Source of the DNA: Eledone cirrhosa
Lineage: Eukaryota; Mollusca; Cephalopoda; Octopoda; Eledonidae
Reading direction: 5' to 3'
Length of the DNA: 64,000 nucleotides
NCBI GenBank assembly: GCA_964016885.1
Contig: OZ024743.1
Span: forward strand, 18,336,372-18,400,371
The position numbers were made by a program, and so were the translations under genes. Each line of letters begins with the position of its first letter. The stretch's first letter is position 1. Of the stretch, positions 33,839 through 46,000 are shown piece after piece. The notes below the pieces were generated by a model. The model saw nothing but the letters and a program-made list of their open reading frames with translations. It did no database searches and was not told where the DNA came from.

Positions 33839-34020
33839 ATTGTTTCTACTTTTGGCACAAGGCCAGCAATTATCCCAGTGAATTACTGGTACTTTATTTT
33901 ATCGACCTCGTATGGATGAAAGATAAAGTTAACGTCGGTGGGATTTGAACTCAGAATGTGAAGGGCCGTAGCTCTATGCGTCAAAGCGTGTCCTCCGACC
34001 CTCTACTGATGCTGCCAATC
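33839..34020 (-). mobile_element. tRNA-derived SINE, copy 4
   Basis: Minus strand. B box and body motifs present. The head is slightly changed (GGCAGCATCAGTAGAGGGTC). Confidence 0.9.
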
Positions 34021-34625
34021 CACCAATGATCTACACGGTGTTTGCAATAGAACTTAAGATTATACATGAAAAGGGTTACATAAACTATATCTGTGCGTCA
34101 AAAAATGCTGTTTAGAGCATTGTACTGATTCCGATGAATAGGAATTGAAGTTGCTAGCCCTATAATTATAGATCTATTTTATTCTATATTATTGGGACAA
34201 AAATATCACCGCTCGAAATCAATACAGTTGAGTGCTTCAATGTTTATTTACGACGTTTTTTACGGAATTCTTAGATCTGTTAATCAAAGCAAGATTTTAA
34301 AGAGTTAGTCAAACCGGTACCAGGCATATTACCGTCTGAGGTGATTGTATTGGTGCGTACAAACTGATTCATAATACACAAATATATTATGTCCATACAT
34401 ATGGAAATGGCATTACTAACAATGAAGTAGCTGATGAGATTATTGTGATGGTGAAATTGTTGTTGATAACATGGGGGATTATTGTCATTATTGTTATTAT
34501 GTTTTTCCTTTTTCTTCAGTATTGTTTCCATTACATCCCGAGTGCACCTAGTACAATGAACTCACTGTATTGGTACGCTGGTTAACACACCAAATTGATG
34601 ACAATTTACAGCTAAAAATAAAAAG
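34021..34625. other. No gene recognised
   Basis: AT-rich unique sequence ending in a (TTA)n tract at 34625-34652. Confidence 0.45.
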
Positions 34626-34681
34626 ATTATTATTATTATTATTATTATTATTGGTCTTTGAGTCTTAGTCATTGATGTTAA

Positions 34682-34860
34682 TGGCAGTATCGGTAGAGGG
34701 TCGGACGCCATGCTTTGACGCATATAGTTACAGCACTTGCCATTCTGAGTTCAAATCGCGGCGAGTCTGACTTTGCCTTTCATCCTTACGGGGTCGATAA
34801 AATAAAGTACCAGTAATGCACTGGGATAATTGCTGGCATTGTGCCAAAAGTAGAAATAAT
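34682..34860 (+). mobile_element. tRNA-derived SINE, copy 5, with long target duplication
   Basis: A complete plus-strand SINE. It is flanked by direct repeats GGTCTTTGAGTC...GATGTTA (34653-34680 and 34874-34901, 28 bp identical), each preceded by (ATT) units. This is an unusually long target-site duplication. Confidence 0.9.
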
Positions 34861-34904
34861 AATTATTATTATTGGTCTTTGAGTCTTAGTCATTGATGTT
34901 ATTT

Positions 34905-36292
34905 AAATGGAAAGTTTGTTGAAATGAATATCAAGGCGCTACCTGCAGCCTTAATATTCAGGACGTCTAGGTGGGTTCTTGCTGTTCCCAGCAAGCATGG
35001 CTTTTGAAGTGTTCCAAAAAGCGGGGCTGGACTAAAATGATTTAACCATCCTTGGAAACTCTTTGAGATAGTACCTAGTGCGCCTATGACAATCGGGATG
35101 ACCTTGATTTCATGGCAGTTCCAAATCCTTTTTAGCCCCCACTTTAAATCCTGGTATGGGTTAATTTTCTCCCTCTCCTTTTCTTGCACACTCGTGTCAA
35201 ATGAACAGGCTACATCTACAATCAGGCGCGATCGATTTTCTTTGTACAAAACCACCAGGTCCGGCCTATTGTATTATAATTGTTTGTCCGTCTGTATCCT
35301 AAAATCCCATAGTACCTTCACCTGATCGTTTTCTACCACCGACTCTGACTTAAGCTCATATCACTTCTACAAAATGTGGTAAATTGTTTACTTTGCATGG
35401 ATGCCGGTGGATCACCCTGCCTAGCACATCATGTCTCCAGCCATTATAGTGAGTCTGGGCTAGGTGTTTACACTCGGATACGATGTGAGACAGTCTGCTC
35501 TCTCTCTCTCAACAGATCCTACACAGTGAGCTAGCCTCCTCCTTGTCAATATGGTGTTTCACCCATTTCGTTCTGATGGCTTCCTCTTGCGCAGCCATTA
35601 ACATTCCTTCTGTAGCCTTTGTAAGGTCCTCTTTTTAACCAGTTCCATGTCTGTGGATCTCTAAATTCAGTTTTCTCAAAGAAGGTACTATGAAAGGATT
35701 TTTCATGAATGTTGCTCTTCCTTCTTGTTGTTATTTCCTCCTTGGACATCCCCTGGTCTATTGTCCTCTCCTTCAGTACTATTTTGAGCATTAGCTCCCT
35801 ACTGTCAGTCACATACTTGTGCAGGTTGTTTTTCTCCGTCTGAACACAGTCCTCTATGCTGATAAGACATCTTCCAACTTCAGATCTCTTTAAGTAGAGT
35901 CTATCGACATCACCCCTCTTGTGGAACATGCTGTAGATAATCAATAGCTTCCTAGTCTTGCTATCCACTTATTTTTGTTCAGCAACAATCCATTTCAGAA
36001 TTCCCGCACTGTACCTAACAATAGACACAGCTCGGGAATTTACTGCACTTATGACATTCCTACTATTTAGATGTGATTTTAGTACTCTCCTTACTCGCCT
36101 TATGTACTCGGATCTTATCAATTCTTTCATTTTTTTGTTCTTGATGTCATCTACCTCCAGAACACCTAAATATTTTTGTATGCCTCCTCAGTGACAATTT
36201 CCGTTATCATCTCACCTGTTGGTACCTGGATTCCGTTGCTTCTGCTCAACTTACTACTCTTCATCACTAGAACACCACACTTATTAATACCA
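34905..36292 (-). pseudogene. RLE-type LINE (R4/R2 group), copy 1, 5' truncated
   Basis: Read from 36292 leftward. It starts at the end of the RT fingers-palm (GINKCGVLVMKSSKLSRSN, KYLGVLEVDDIKNKKMKELI, VNSRAVSIVRYSAGILKW), continues through the thumb and linker (DVDRLYLKRSEVGRCLISIE), and ends with a restriction-like endonuclease segment (YKENRSRLIVDVACSFDTSV, KINPYQDLKWGLKRIWN, VIGALGTISKSFQGWL). Elements of the R2/R4/NeSL type have RT, a CCHC finger, then this PD-(D/E)XK nuclease. Stops and frameshifts occur throughout, and the catalytic YMDD part is missing. The 5' truncation point coincides with an (ATT)n tract. Confidence 0.75.
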
Positions 36293-36612
36293 ATTATTAT
36301 TATTATTATTGTTGAAAGATGGGTGAGAGAAGCAAGTATGGCCCGTGTGAATGGGCCTACTCTGAGTATGTGTCTGTAAATTAAAGGCGGAAAACTGGGA
36401 GCGGGCACTTGCCCTGTAGCCTTTTACTGGGCTTTCTCCACAAATGTCTCTCGGAAGTCTCCCCCCTATTGGGGAATTTTTCATTGTTATTTTTTATTAC
36501 ATCCTCTGTTTTTTTTACACGCAGAAATGCCCATTTGTACCGTCCTGTATTGTCCTGTACTGTCCTTAATGTCTACGTTATGTAAACCCTTGTGGTTAAT
36601 AAAGAAAGTATT
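36290..36612 (+). pseudogene. Tx1-like LINE 3' end (array unit 1)
   Basis: Starts in (ATT)n at 36293-36311 with the ORF2 C-terminus (VERWVREASMARVNGPTLSM), then the 3' UTR including the CTCCCCCCTATTGGGGAATT hairpin and the CCTGTATTGTCCTGTACTG repeat, and ends AATAAAGAAAG followed by (ATT)n. It is heavily 5' truncated. Confidence 0.8.
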
Positions 36613-36652
36613 ATTATTGTTGTTGTTGTTATTATTATTATTATTGTGGAAG
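36608..36652. repeat. (ATT)n/(GTT)n tract, array junction 1-2
   Basis: Lies exactly between the 3' end of unit 1 and the 5' end of unit 2. Confidence 0.95.
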
Positions 36653-38640
36653 TATACGCGTCACAGGAAATTTTGTTCCCGTAAGTTTGTGATTTTTGAA
36701 CAGTTTTTTATTGCGAACTTATTGTAAACAGTTATACGGTTGTGTGTTTAAACACACCCCGCTTCTCTTGTGGTTGTAGAAATTAATCGGTATTTACCCC
36801 TTCGCTGCTAAATTCCAATTGAAAAAAATCTGTTTCTCTACCATATCTCCACACAAAAATTACTCCTTCAGCAAGCTAACTTTCTCTACCTTATCTTCAT
36901 CACAACAATTTCTTTCTTCACCCTACTGTCAGCGTGGACTTTCGCTTTCCTTTTCGTCTTCTTCATCGTCACATAGTGAAAGTCAGGCAAAGGCCATTTC
37001 ATACTCTCCTTCATCAAGCGGCGGTCGAGAAGCCGCTGCTGCTGGTGCATTTGACAACAAGGGAGGTAGCAGCAGCAGCAGCGGAAGTATTAACAATAAC
37101 ACCAATGGTAGCAGTAGCAGCAGCAGAGCAACACCAACAATACCGTTTGTAGCAGTAACATCAACGACAGCACCAACGACAACAAGACCAGTTGCAGCAG
37201 TACCGGTGGCAACAATGAGGCCACTGAAAAAGAGACCATCTCTTTTGCAAAGGTGGCTCGCAACGTAGAAACGGTCCTGATCGCAGATGAGAAGGTGGCG
37301 GTCGCAAGACACATATAACCAGAACCAAATTTTCAGTGTCCTGGAAACCACCAACCGATTTCCTGGAGGAAGAAAAGCGACGCACAGTGTCATACCGCAA
37401 AATTTGCCACGCAATCGCGTCGTGTGGAAAGAGCCTCGGAGGCCCAAATCCAGAAGGTCTTGGGAACTGTGTGGGAACGGAAAATCCACGTCACTCGTGG
37501 CAAGAAATATGCTACTCTGGACGTCCTTTTTGCTACCACCCAGGAATCAAAATTGCACTCATTGAGGCACCCTACGGAGTGATGACATAACGTCAGTCCC
37601 GTTTTACTGCGGGAAACAAATATTGCAAACGTCAGGGTAACACGGGTCCCGCTCTACGTACCCGTGACTTGGCTGGTCGTGTCAGTTCTTGCGGGCATCT
37701 AGGATAGAAGGGGAGAGAGGACTGGTCCGGTATTAGAATGGAGCTGCTCATCCAAACCGACCAGGACTGCATCTGTGCTATTCCCGTCGTAATACACCTC
37801 GGGAATGGCTCCCAACTTCCCATATCTGTGGAAGGAATGCGCCCAAAGTGCTTCAATTGTGGAACGAAGTCTCACCTCAGGGACTTCTGCCCACAGAAAA
37901 TAACTAAGGTGAAGGTCCTCCTCCTTCCAACACCGGAACCGCTGACATCAGAAATAGAGCAGTCAGCGAAAAAGTCGGGACATTCTACAGAGAGTAGGAG
38001 GAAAACGTCCGTGGCACCCACAACAAAGCCACGAACAACAAAACCGCAGCGGCAACTGCAGCAACAGAAATAGTTGCACTAGCTGCACATGTGCCAAGAA
38101 CAGCAGAGCAGACACCACCACCACAACCACCAACAACAACAACAAAGACAAATGAGAGGGTAGAACTCATACCACTCCCCAACCTCTCAGTCGGACATGG
38201 AGTATGAGGCGGCTGAGGAGTGGAAAACGGTTGTCAACAGAAAGAACAAACGCAAAAACACCACAGCTTCACCCTCCAAAAGCGAAGGCAAAGAAACACT
38301 AACACCACAAGCATCACCACCAACAACCACCACACCACCACCAGCATCACCAAAAACACCAACATCGCAAAACACAACAAAGCACACAACATCAACAAGA
38401 AAACAGACACAAAATTGACAGGCCCCCAAAAAGTACGCAGCGATAAATATTACACACAAAGGATCAATGGAACATATATAACAACACACAAACATTACAG
38501 ACTTAAATTACCACACCACACCACACCAACACCAAGAACATTACACAAAAACATTACAATTGTCGAAATTAAACTAGATGTCTATAAGCAATTAAAGCAA
38601 ATATTCTCAAATGGAGTTGGGGATTTCAGGGGGTAACTCG
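36653..38640 (+). pseudogene. Tx1-like LINE unit 2: 5' UTR and ORF1 with CCHC zinc knuckle
   Basis: The 5' UTR begins right after (ATT)n. ORF1 from about 36819 has a Ser/Ala/Thr/Asn-rich low-complexity N-terminus, then frameshifts near 37260 and 37590. A third frame (37738-38070) contains RPKCFNCGTKSHLRDFCPQK, a C-X2-C-X4-H-X4-C zinc knuckle as expected in an ORF1 RNA-binding protein. A Thr/Pro-rich tail follows, and the end (VEIKLDVYKQLKQIFSNGVG) is shared with unit 3. ORF1 proteins coat LINE RNA in the RNP. Not intact. Confidence 0.75.
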
Positions 38641-38768
38641 CCAAAAGAATCTATATAGATATCATCTTGTGAACACCCATGGCCAGCCGAAGTGACGGTT
38701 CTACTGTCCCTTCCTCACACGATCAAGGTGAGTGATCCTTTCTAACTTACACCGCTTCGTCATCCAGC

Positions 38769-41100
38769 ATGATCGTTCTTAGAATAGGCAGTGTAAATGT
38801 ACGTAGTCTAGGGTCATCTTGGAAGCAGGGTCAGCTGCTGAACGACCTCAGGTCACTAAACATAGATGTGGTGGCCATCAGCGAGACCAGAATCTCCGAA
38901 GCACGAGCCTTCACACCCATCTTCGGCGGCAACGATGTATACGCATCTCCCAGTCGTCCGGTATCACAGGGAGGAATTGCTGTGATTTTTCGGAGATCTG
39001 TGAAGTTTACTTAGATAGACTCCATAGACAAAGGCCCGGTCACTGTAAGCTGAACGCGTCGTTCCCGCGCGCAAAGCTTACAAAGAACGGATCAGCGATT
39101 TAGTTAAGCGTGCGTTGTCGGGTGCGATCGTCAACAACAGGTGGTGGTTTACCCTGAAAAGGGCCATTAGAGTAGAATCGATAAGGTTTAACAAAGGACT
39201 AGTGGTTGGGGAAAATAGAGTAGAGGGAGAGCTAGTTAGAAAGCTAGAAGAAAGGCGTTTAGGACAGGCATCGCAATCGACATGCTTGCGGCGAGATTGG
39301 CACTCGACCAATTCTACAACACAAAGCATGAAGGCTGCGTTGTCAGAGCTAGAGCACGTGCTCTGAAACACGAGAGGATTAAAGCCGTTCAATGGGCCTG
39401 GGTGGTGGAGTACTACGTGGCAACAAGTCCATCATTCGGTCGTTGCCTGATCAAAACGGGACAATGTTGCTCTAACCTAAGCAGATGTGTGCAGCTTTTC
39501 AACAGCACTTTGTATAATTGTTCGGAAGAGGCGGCGGGCCGGATCGGATTAAGGACTTCGGTGCATACCTTGACAGACCGCCGCGGTTCACGAAGGCAAT
39601 GCTACTAAAAGCCGATAACAGCAGGTGAAATACAGGAAGCGATGTCTCACTGCACGAGGTGTAAATCGCCAGGCTTGGATGGTCTGTCCTACGAGCTTCA
39701 TGCGTATATGCTAGACTTGTTCGGCGACCTCTTGGCAGATTTCTACTACAACTGGCAACAGAACGAAAGCATTCCCAGCTTTGTGAGCCGGGGCGCGGTG
39801 GCGTGCTGCAAAAAGACCCGAACAAGGAAGACGTTATAGACACCCTCAGGCCCATAACTCTGCTAAACTCAGAGTTCAAGATTTTGGCCAAGGTGTTAGC
39901 AAATAGATTGGCGCTTGTCGTCGGTGATCTGGTGGCAGGAGCGCAGACATGCGCCATTCCAGATAGATCCATCCACGACAACCTACATCCGATGTGATAC
40001 ATAATAGAGAGGGTGGTTAAGGAACCTGGCACGGGTAGGACCCTGATCAACTTGGATCAATCTAAAGCATTTAAAAGGGTCGACCATCGATACCTGACTA
40101 CGCTCTGCGAGGCAGCCGGCTTGGGCCCGTTTCTAGCCTTCTCTTCTGCTTTTTGTGGAAGGGACGTGTTCTCATGGTCAGACGATCCATTTGCTGTCAA
40201 CACCCATTGCGTGGAGGACTGGGCATTCCATGGCTGATGATTCGCAAACATGCGCTGAGGCTGCGACATCTCTGGTGCTTCCTTGACGGTGAACAGACGT
40301 GATCGCCGTTCGCCAGGCACGTTTTCCCATAGCTCGTCTCCTTGACGGAGCTGCAGTCCTGGGTCAGAAAAAGACCGAGGGATAGCGCTTGGAAACTGGA
40401 ATGTCTCCAGACACTCACTGCCCTCTGCCAGCTGGGCACCAGTATCGGTGGAACATCCACCTCGGCGTTCTATAGAGGACTAATGGAGAGGAAGGGCGAC
40501 GACGTTCTCGGAGAGATCCTAGGCGTCGAAGAAGATCAGCTGTTTGCTCTCTTCCGGAGAACTTTCATCCCAGGGCTTATGGATAACTTCCAAAAATCCC
40601 TGGCCTGGCAGTGCTACCAGGGAGCGCTGCCGGTTCGAGAGGAACTTTACAGGCACGGAAGTGCCGTCAGCCGAGCCTGTCCGAGATGCGCGCAGAGCGA
40701 CGAAACCGTCGTGAACGCACTCGTTCAGTGCCCAAGCATTGCTGGCTTGTGGAGCTATGTCGAACAGTTGCTGTCGCGTGTAGGACTGATCCGTTTATCG
40801 GCTGAATCCATTGTGCAGATAGTCTCGCCGTCTTCCTTCGAGGAGGAAGAGTAGCCGGTTTTCATCTGCTTGGTGGCCATGGCGAAAGAGATTTAGTGGT
40901 GGACAAGTTTGAAAGGGTTGAAGACAGACACTTTCCTCTTCGGCGAATCACTGATTAACTTTTTCAAGTTTCACTTGAAGAGGAAAATCAGGGTGTAAAG
41001 GCAAGTGCTGCCTTCTGGCAAGTTTGTTGAAAGGTGGGTGAATGTAGCGAGAATGGTCCGAGTGAACGGGACCGTTCTGAATATACGTGTGTAGTTTGAG
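38769..41100 (+). pseudogene. Tx1-like LINE unit 2: ORF2 with internal deletions
   Basis: The AP endonuclease start is well preserved: LRIGSVNVRSLGSSWKQGQL, then IDVVAISETRISE with the metal-binding Glu, then GGIAVIFRRS. Two large deletions then remove the rest of the endonuclease (junction near 39020) and the RT palm including YADD (junction near 40145, GLGPFLAFSSAF-CGRD). The RT part before the gap has PITLLNSEFKILAKVLANRL, AQTCAIPDRSIHDNLHP and NLDQSKAFKRVDHRYL. The C-terminal domain at 40342-40850 has the zinc-finger-like CPRCAQSDETVVNALVQCPS. Tx1-clade assignment rests on the DQSKAF-VDHRYL and SLKGRAEVANAYIA-type blocks shared with units 3 and 4. Confidence 0.8.
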
Positions 41101-41400
41101 AGGTGGAAAAATTGAGAGAGAGCGCTTGCCCTGGTGGTCAGGGTGGCCGTGGTCTTTTGTGTGGTTTTCGCTACGAGTAACCCTCGGAGGTTTCTCCCCT
41201 ATTGGGGAATTTTTCATTCTTTCAATTTTCATTTTTATTGTTTATATATATATATATGTGTGTTTCTATGTCTTTTTCTTTTTCTTTTTTTATATGAATG
41301 ATAAAAATATTTACACGCACCGTCCTGTACCGTCCTGTGCCGTCTGTGGCCAATAAAGAAATCATTATTATTGTTATTAGTAATATTATTATAATTATTG
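41101..41400 (+). other. 3' UTR of unit 2 and (ATT)n junction 2-3
   Basis: Shared 3' UTR with a CTCCCCTATTGGGGAATTTT hairpin, a short TA run, the CCGTCCTGTACCGTCCTGTG repeat and CCAATAAAGAAATC, leading into (ATT)n at 41366-41400. Unit 3 begins immediately after. Confidence 0.8.
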
Positions 41401-43060
41401 GTCTAAGCGGACGTCTTTTGCTCGCTCACAGTAATTCGCTTTATTTGCCTGTTAAAATTATTTGCTGTTAAATATTTCTTGTTGTGTAAGGGATATAAGG
41501 CCTTAGACTTTGCCCCGTGAATGGGAAGCTATAATATTTGGGCCTTTTGGACCAAATATTTGAACTTTTTTTTACATGTTAAAAAATTTACGAAGAAAAA
41601 AAAACATGGCTGAGCCACGCCCCTAGCGATATGTCGGCTGTCGTGCGACAACTACGTAGAAGTTGAGAGGAGCGCTACAGTGAAATTAACACACATTGAT
41701 AACACAAACACCACCACAAACAAGGTAAACAAAAACACCAATGATACCAATAAGAACACTAATTTTGAAAAGAATGACAGTAACATCCACAACGAAAATA
41801 CAGATAACAAAATAAAAATAACAAATACAACAACAATATCAACACCACTAACATGAAAACAAATAGCGACAACAACAACAGCAACAATACCAACTGCACC
41901 GAGAACAACGGTGGCAACAAAGACAACAATGATAACAGCGACAGTGTTAACAACAACACCAACAAGAACAACGACAACAAAACCCCAACGAAAACAAGAA
42001 GAACACTTTCGCTGGAGATCCTTCTCCTGATCAGGCCCGAGGATGTGAAGACAATCCCGGACCACATTCGCCTTCAGAATGGGACGGTCATTAACATTAT
42101 GACCGAAGGCAAAAGGCCGCAGTGTTTTGTTTGTGGGAAAAAAACCCATTTGCGAAATTTCTTTCCTCAACTGCTGAAAGAGGCAAGGGGTCGAAACGCT
42201 CCACTGCTGCTGACGCCGGAGCGAGGACCACAACCGACACCAGCACCGGCAAACCACCAACAACAACACCAATAGAAAGACCACCACCAACATTGACCAC
42301 CCAGGGTGAAACGAGAAAAGCTGTCAAAATCTCCCTCCCCCCCAAAAAAAATACACACACCAATAAAACCATAAACACACACACAGACACACTTACAGAC
42401 ACAGACCCCTCATCTACCAGTAGTGAAAATGAGGGAAAACCCAAATCCCCCAAAATACAAAAAAGGAAACACAAAAAGAAAAAAAAACTCAACAAAGTAC
42501 AAAAGCACCTACAATAAAAAATGCAGACACCACCCACGCAAACATCTCTCCAATAACACCAACATCAACACCACCATCACCATCACCAGAATCACCCTAA
42601 CGCAAACAACTGAAACAGACGCAAGAACAAATATACAAACAAACATCTGAAACCACAGACACCGCACTCACAACAAACACAGATACAACCGAAAAACACC
42701 ACCAAAACCATCACCACCACAGTCACGCAAACAAATAAAATCACACCAACAAAACATACAAAACTTTGTGCTCGTCAGGAGAGCCAACAAGGAACTGATG
42801 GCCACCGTAGTACGAAGTGAAAATATACAAAAAGAGGGTGACATTTTTAAATCGAGCACATTTCGCGTGCAGGAAGATCTGGTTCTGGTGCGAATGTCGC
42901 TCGACATATTCAAAGAAATACGAGACAGCTTTCCTCGGGACGTGGGAACCCCGGACGTAAAACCCACTTCAAGACTTTTAAAGAGGTTCCCAAAAGAAAC
43001 CCCACTAACTATGGAGGTCGAAAAATCCGACCTTCACAAGAGCCCGGAAGGTAAGTAAAC
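41401..43060 (+). pseudogene. Tx1-like LINE unit 3: 5' UTR and ORF1, zinc knuckle lost
   Basis: 5' UTR 41401-41690. ORF1 starts in an Asn/Thr/Asp-rich stretch (41853-42000). The zinc-knuckle region reads CFVCGKKTHLRNFFPQ, so the last Cys is Phe and one zinc ligand is lost. A frameshift near 42140 and a long Thr/Pro/His-rich tail follow. The end at 42760-43058 is open and conserved (VQEDLVLVRMSLDIFKEIRD, SFPRDVGTPDVKPTSRLLKR). The polyglutamine-like and CACCA-rich stretches are low complexity. Confidence 0.75.
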
Positions 43061-43091
43061 CTTTCTCTCTCTCTCTGTTTAACCTGCCAAC

Positions 43092-46000
43092 ATGGCCGTA
43101 TTAAGAGTAGGATGTTTAAATGTTCGAGGCATGGGATCGTCCTGGAAGCAGGGTAACCTGCTCAACGACCTCAGGTCTATAGAAATGGATGTAATTGCAG
43201 TCAGCGCACTAGCCCCCATTTTCGAAGACGATCAGATCTTTGCATCTGTTAGCCGGCCGGGTATGGGAGGCGGGGTGGTAGTGCTGTTTAGGAAAGGCCT
43301 GGATCTCGAGTTAAAGTCGATCTTCCGGGACCCGGACGTAAGTTGGTGGTCCTGGACGTGAACAATAATGAAGGTGGTGCCTTTAGACTGGTGGCCGTCT
43401 ATGCTCCTACTGGGGCAGGACGGCCGGACTTCTTTAGACGCCTGGAGGCTTTCTGAGTACGTTCGCCCTTTACTGTTAGTAGGGGACTAGAACGGCATCT
43501 TAGACCCACGCTGGGACTGTGTGGGTGTATCCGATAGGAGCGTGGGGTGCAAAAGCCTCAAGAACCTGATCAGCCAGTTCCAGCTGTCTGACAGGTACCG
43601 ACTAGATTTCCCTAATGCGCCAGTGTGGACCTGGGCTAACCGCGTAGTGTCATCTAGATCGTATATAGACAGGATATTCATTAGGAAAATAAACAGAAAT
43701 AGTGTAAGCAGTCCACGTTTTGAAACGGTAGCCTATTCAGATCACAAGTTTGTGATCTGTATGGTCGACCTAGATAAGACGCGTAGGTTAGGACCTGGTT
43801 ACTGGAAGCTAAACATGTCATTTCCGGCACGTAAGGCTTACAGAGACCAGGTCAACAATTTAGTTAAGAAAAAGTTGACAGGGGGAATCGTCAACAATAG
43901 ATGGTGGGGGGCTCTCAAAAGAGAGATTAGAGTAATGTCGATAGAGTTTAGCAAAGAAGTAGCATTAGACAAAAATAGAAAGGTGGGGGAGTTGGTAGAT
44001 GAGTTAGACGAGGCTATTGGTAGTGGCATTGCAACTGATGTGCTAGCGGCGAGAATGGCATTAGACTATTTCTTCAATGCGAAACACGAAGGTTGCATTG
44101 TCTGAGCTAAGGCGCGTGCTCTGAGAAACGAGGGATCCAAAGCTGTTCGATGAGCCCGCGTGGCAGAGGCGCAGCGTGGTAATAAAACAACGATTCGGTC
44201 TTTGACGGACCGAGACGGGCACGAGCTGAGCGATTCCAAGAGGATGTGTGAGGCCTTTCGACAACATGTTGCTAGGTTGTTCGGGGGAAGTGGCGGGTCA
44301 GAGATGGTGGAGGACTTCAGTCCCTACCTGGATGGCTTGCCGCAACTCTCGATGGCTGACGCTGGGCGCTGAGAAAGGCCAACTACTTCAGCCGAGATTC
44401 AGGATGCCCTTGTCGGCTGCATGAGGCGCAAGTCACCCGGTTTGGATGGTCTGCCCTACGAGCTTTACGTAAATAGGACAGACTTCTTCTCCAATCTCAT
44501 CGAAGGCCTCTACTGCAACCGGCAGCAAAACGGGAGTATTCCCAGTTCTGTGAGCCGGGGCGTAGTGACGCTGACAAGGAAAGACGAGAACAAGAGGGAC
44601 ACATTAGACAATGTCAGGCCCATAACTCTGCTGAACACAGAGTTTAAGATTTTGGCCAGGGTGTTAGTGAAGAGGTTGGCGCTTGTCGTCGGGGATTTGG
44701 TTGGGGAGGCGCAAACTTGCGCAATCCCAAACAGGTCCATACACGACAACCTCCACCTAATGCGATACATCATAGAGAGGGTAGGGTGTAAACCTGGCTT
44801 CGGTGGGGCTCTGATCAATTTAGATCAATAGAAAGCTTTCGATAGGGTCGATCATCAGTACCTGGAGGCTCTCCTCAAGGCGGCTGGCTTCGGCCCCGTC
44901 TTCGGAAGCTGGATCGCGGCAATGCACAGCGGCACCTGCTCAATGGTCAAAATGAATGGCCACCTCTCGGAACCGTTTCAGGTCTCCCGATCGGTCCGCC
45001 AAGGGTGCCCTCTCTCCTCCCTTCTCTATGTATTGACTCTCGAGCCTTTACTGCGGAAGCTGGAGCAGTTGCAGGGCATCCCACTCGAACCGGGCGCGGA
45101 AAGGCTGTGTCGGCTTATGCGGACGACATCACCGTGATGGTGTCGGACACCTCAGAAATCGAGGTAGTCGGCACCTTATTGAAGGAATATGAAAGTTTGA
45201 TAGGATCAAAACTTAACACGGAAAAGTCGGTGGGCTTGCAGCTCGGAACCTGGAGAGGCAAGCCTAGGCCGTCCAACAGCGTCGTTAGGCGCTGGACGGA
45301 TGGACCGGTAAAGTATCTAGGGGTTTGGTTCGGGCCAGACCTCCAGGTGGTTAAGAATTGGGACGATGTGACGAGCAGGGTAGTCAGTCTCATCCAGAAA
45401 TGGGCTGGGATGAAGCTATCACTGAAAGGTCGGGCGGAGGTGGCGAACGCGTACATTGCGTACGTCATCTACTACCGTCTGACTGTCGTCCCTTTCCCCC
45501 GTTCGCGCCTCGCCATCTTGGAGCGGCTCCTCTCCAATTCTTGTGGAGGGGTCAGGTTCCGCTGGTGAGGCAGTCCATCTGCTGCCAGCACCCTCTACGT
45601 GGAGGGCTGGGCATGCCGTGACTAATGATGCACAGACACGCGCTGAGGCTGCGGCATCTCCTGATATCCTGCCTAAACGGTGAACAGGTGTGTCGCCGTT
45701 TGTCAGACGGGCCTTTCCGCAGCTCGTTTCTTTGACTGAGTTGCAGTCCTGGGTCAAGAAGAGACCGAAACTGGGTGACTGGCATCTGGAATGTTGCCAG
45801 GCACTCACTGCCCTCTACCACGCGGGCAATGCGGTCAGTGGAACTTCCACTCACGAGTTCTATAGAGGATTATTGGGGCACATGTGCGACGACGCACTTG
45901 GAGAGGCTCTGGGAGTCAACGGAGTCGAGCTAACCAGTCTGTACCGGAGGACCTTCGAGCCGGGGACGATGGATAATTTCCAAAAATCCCTCGCTTGGCA

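Noticed and set aside
36819..37268. Ser/Ala/Asn-rich open frame as an independent host gene
   Set aside because: It sits exactly where ORF1 begins in the LINE array and is followed by the zinc knuckle and ORF2, so it belongs to the Tx1-like element.
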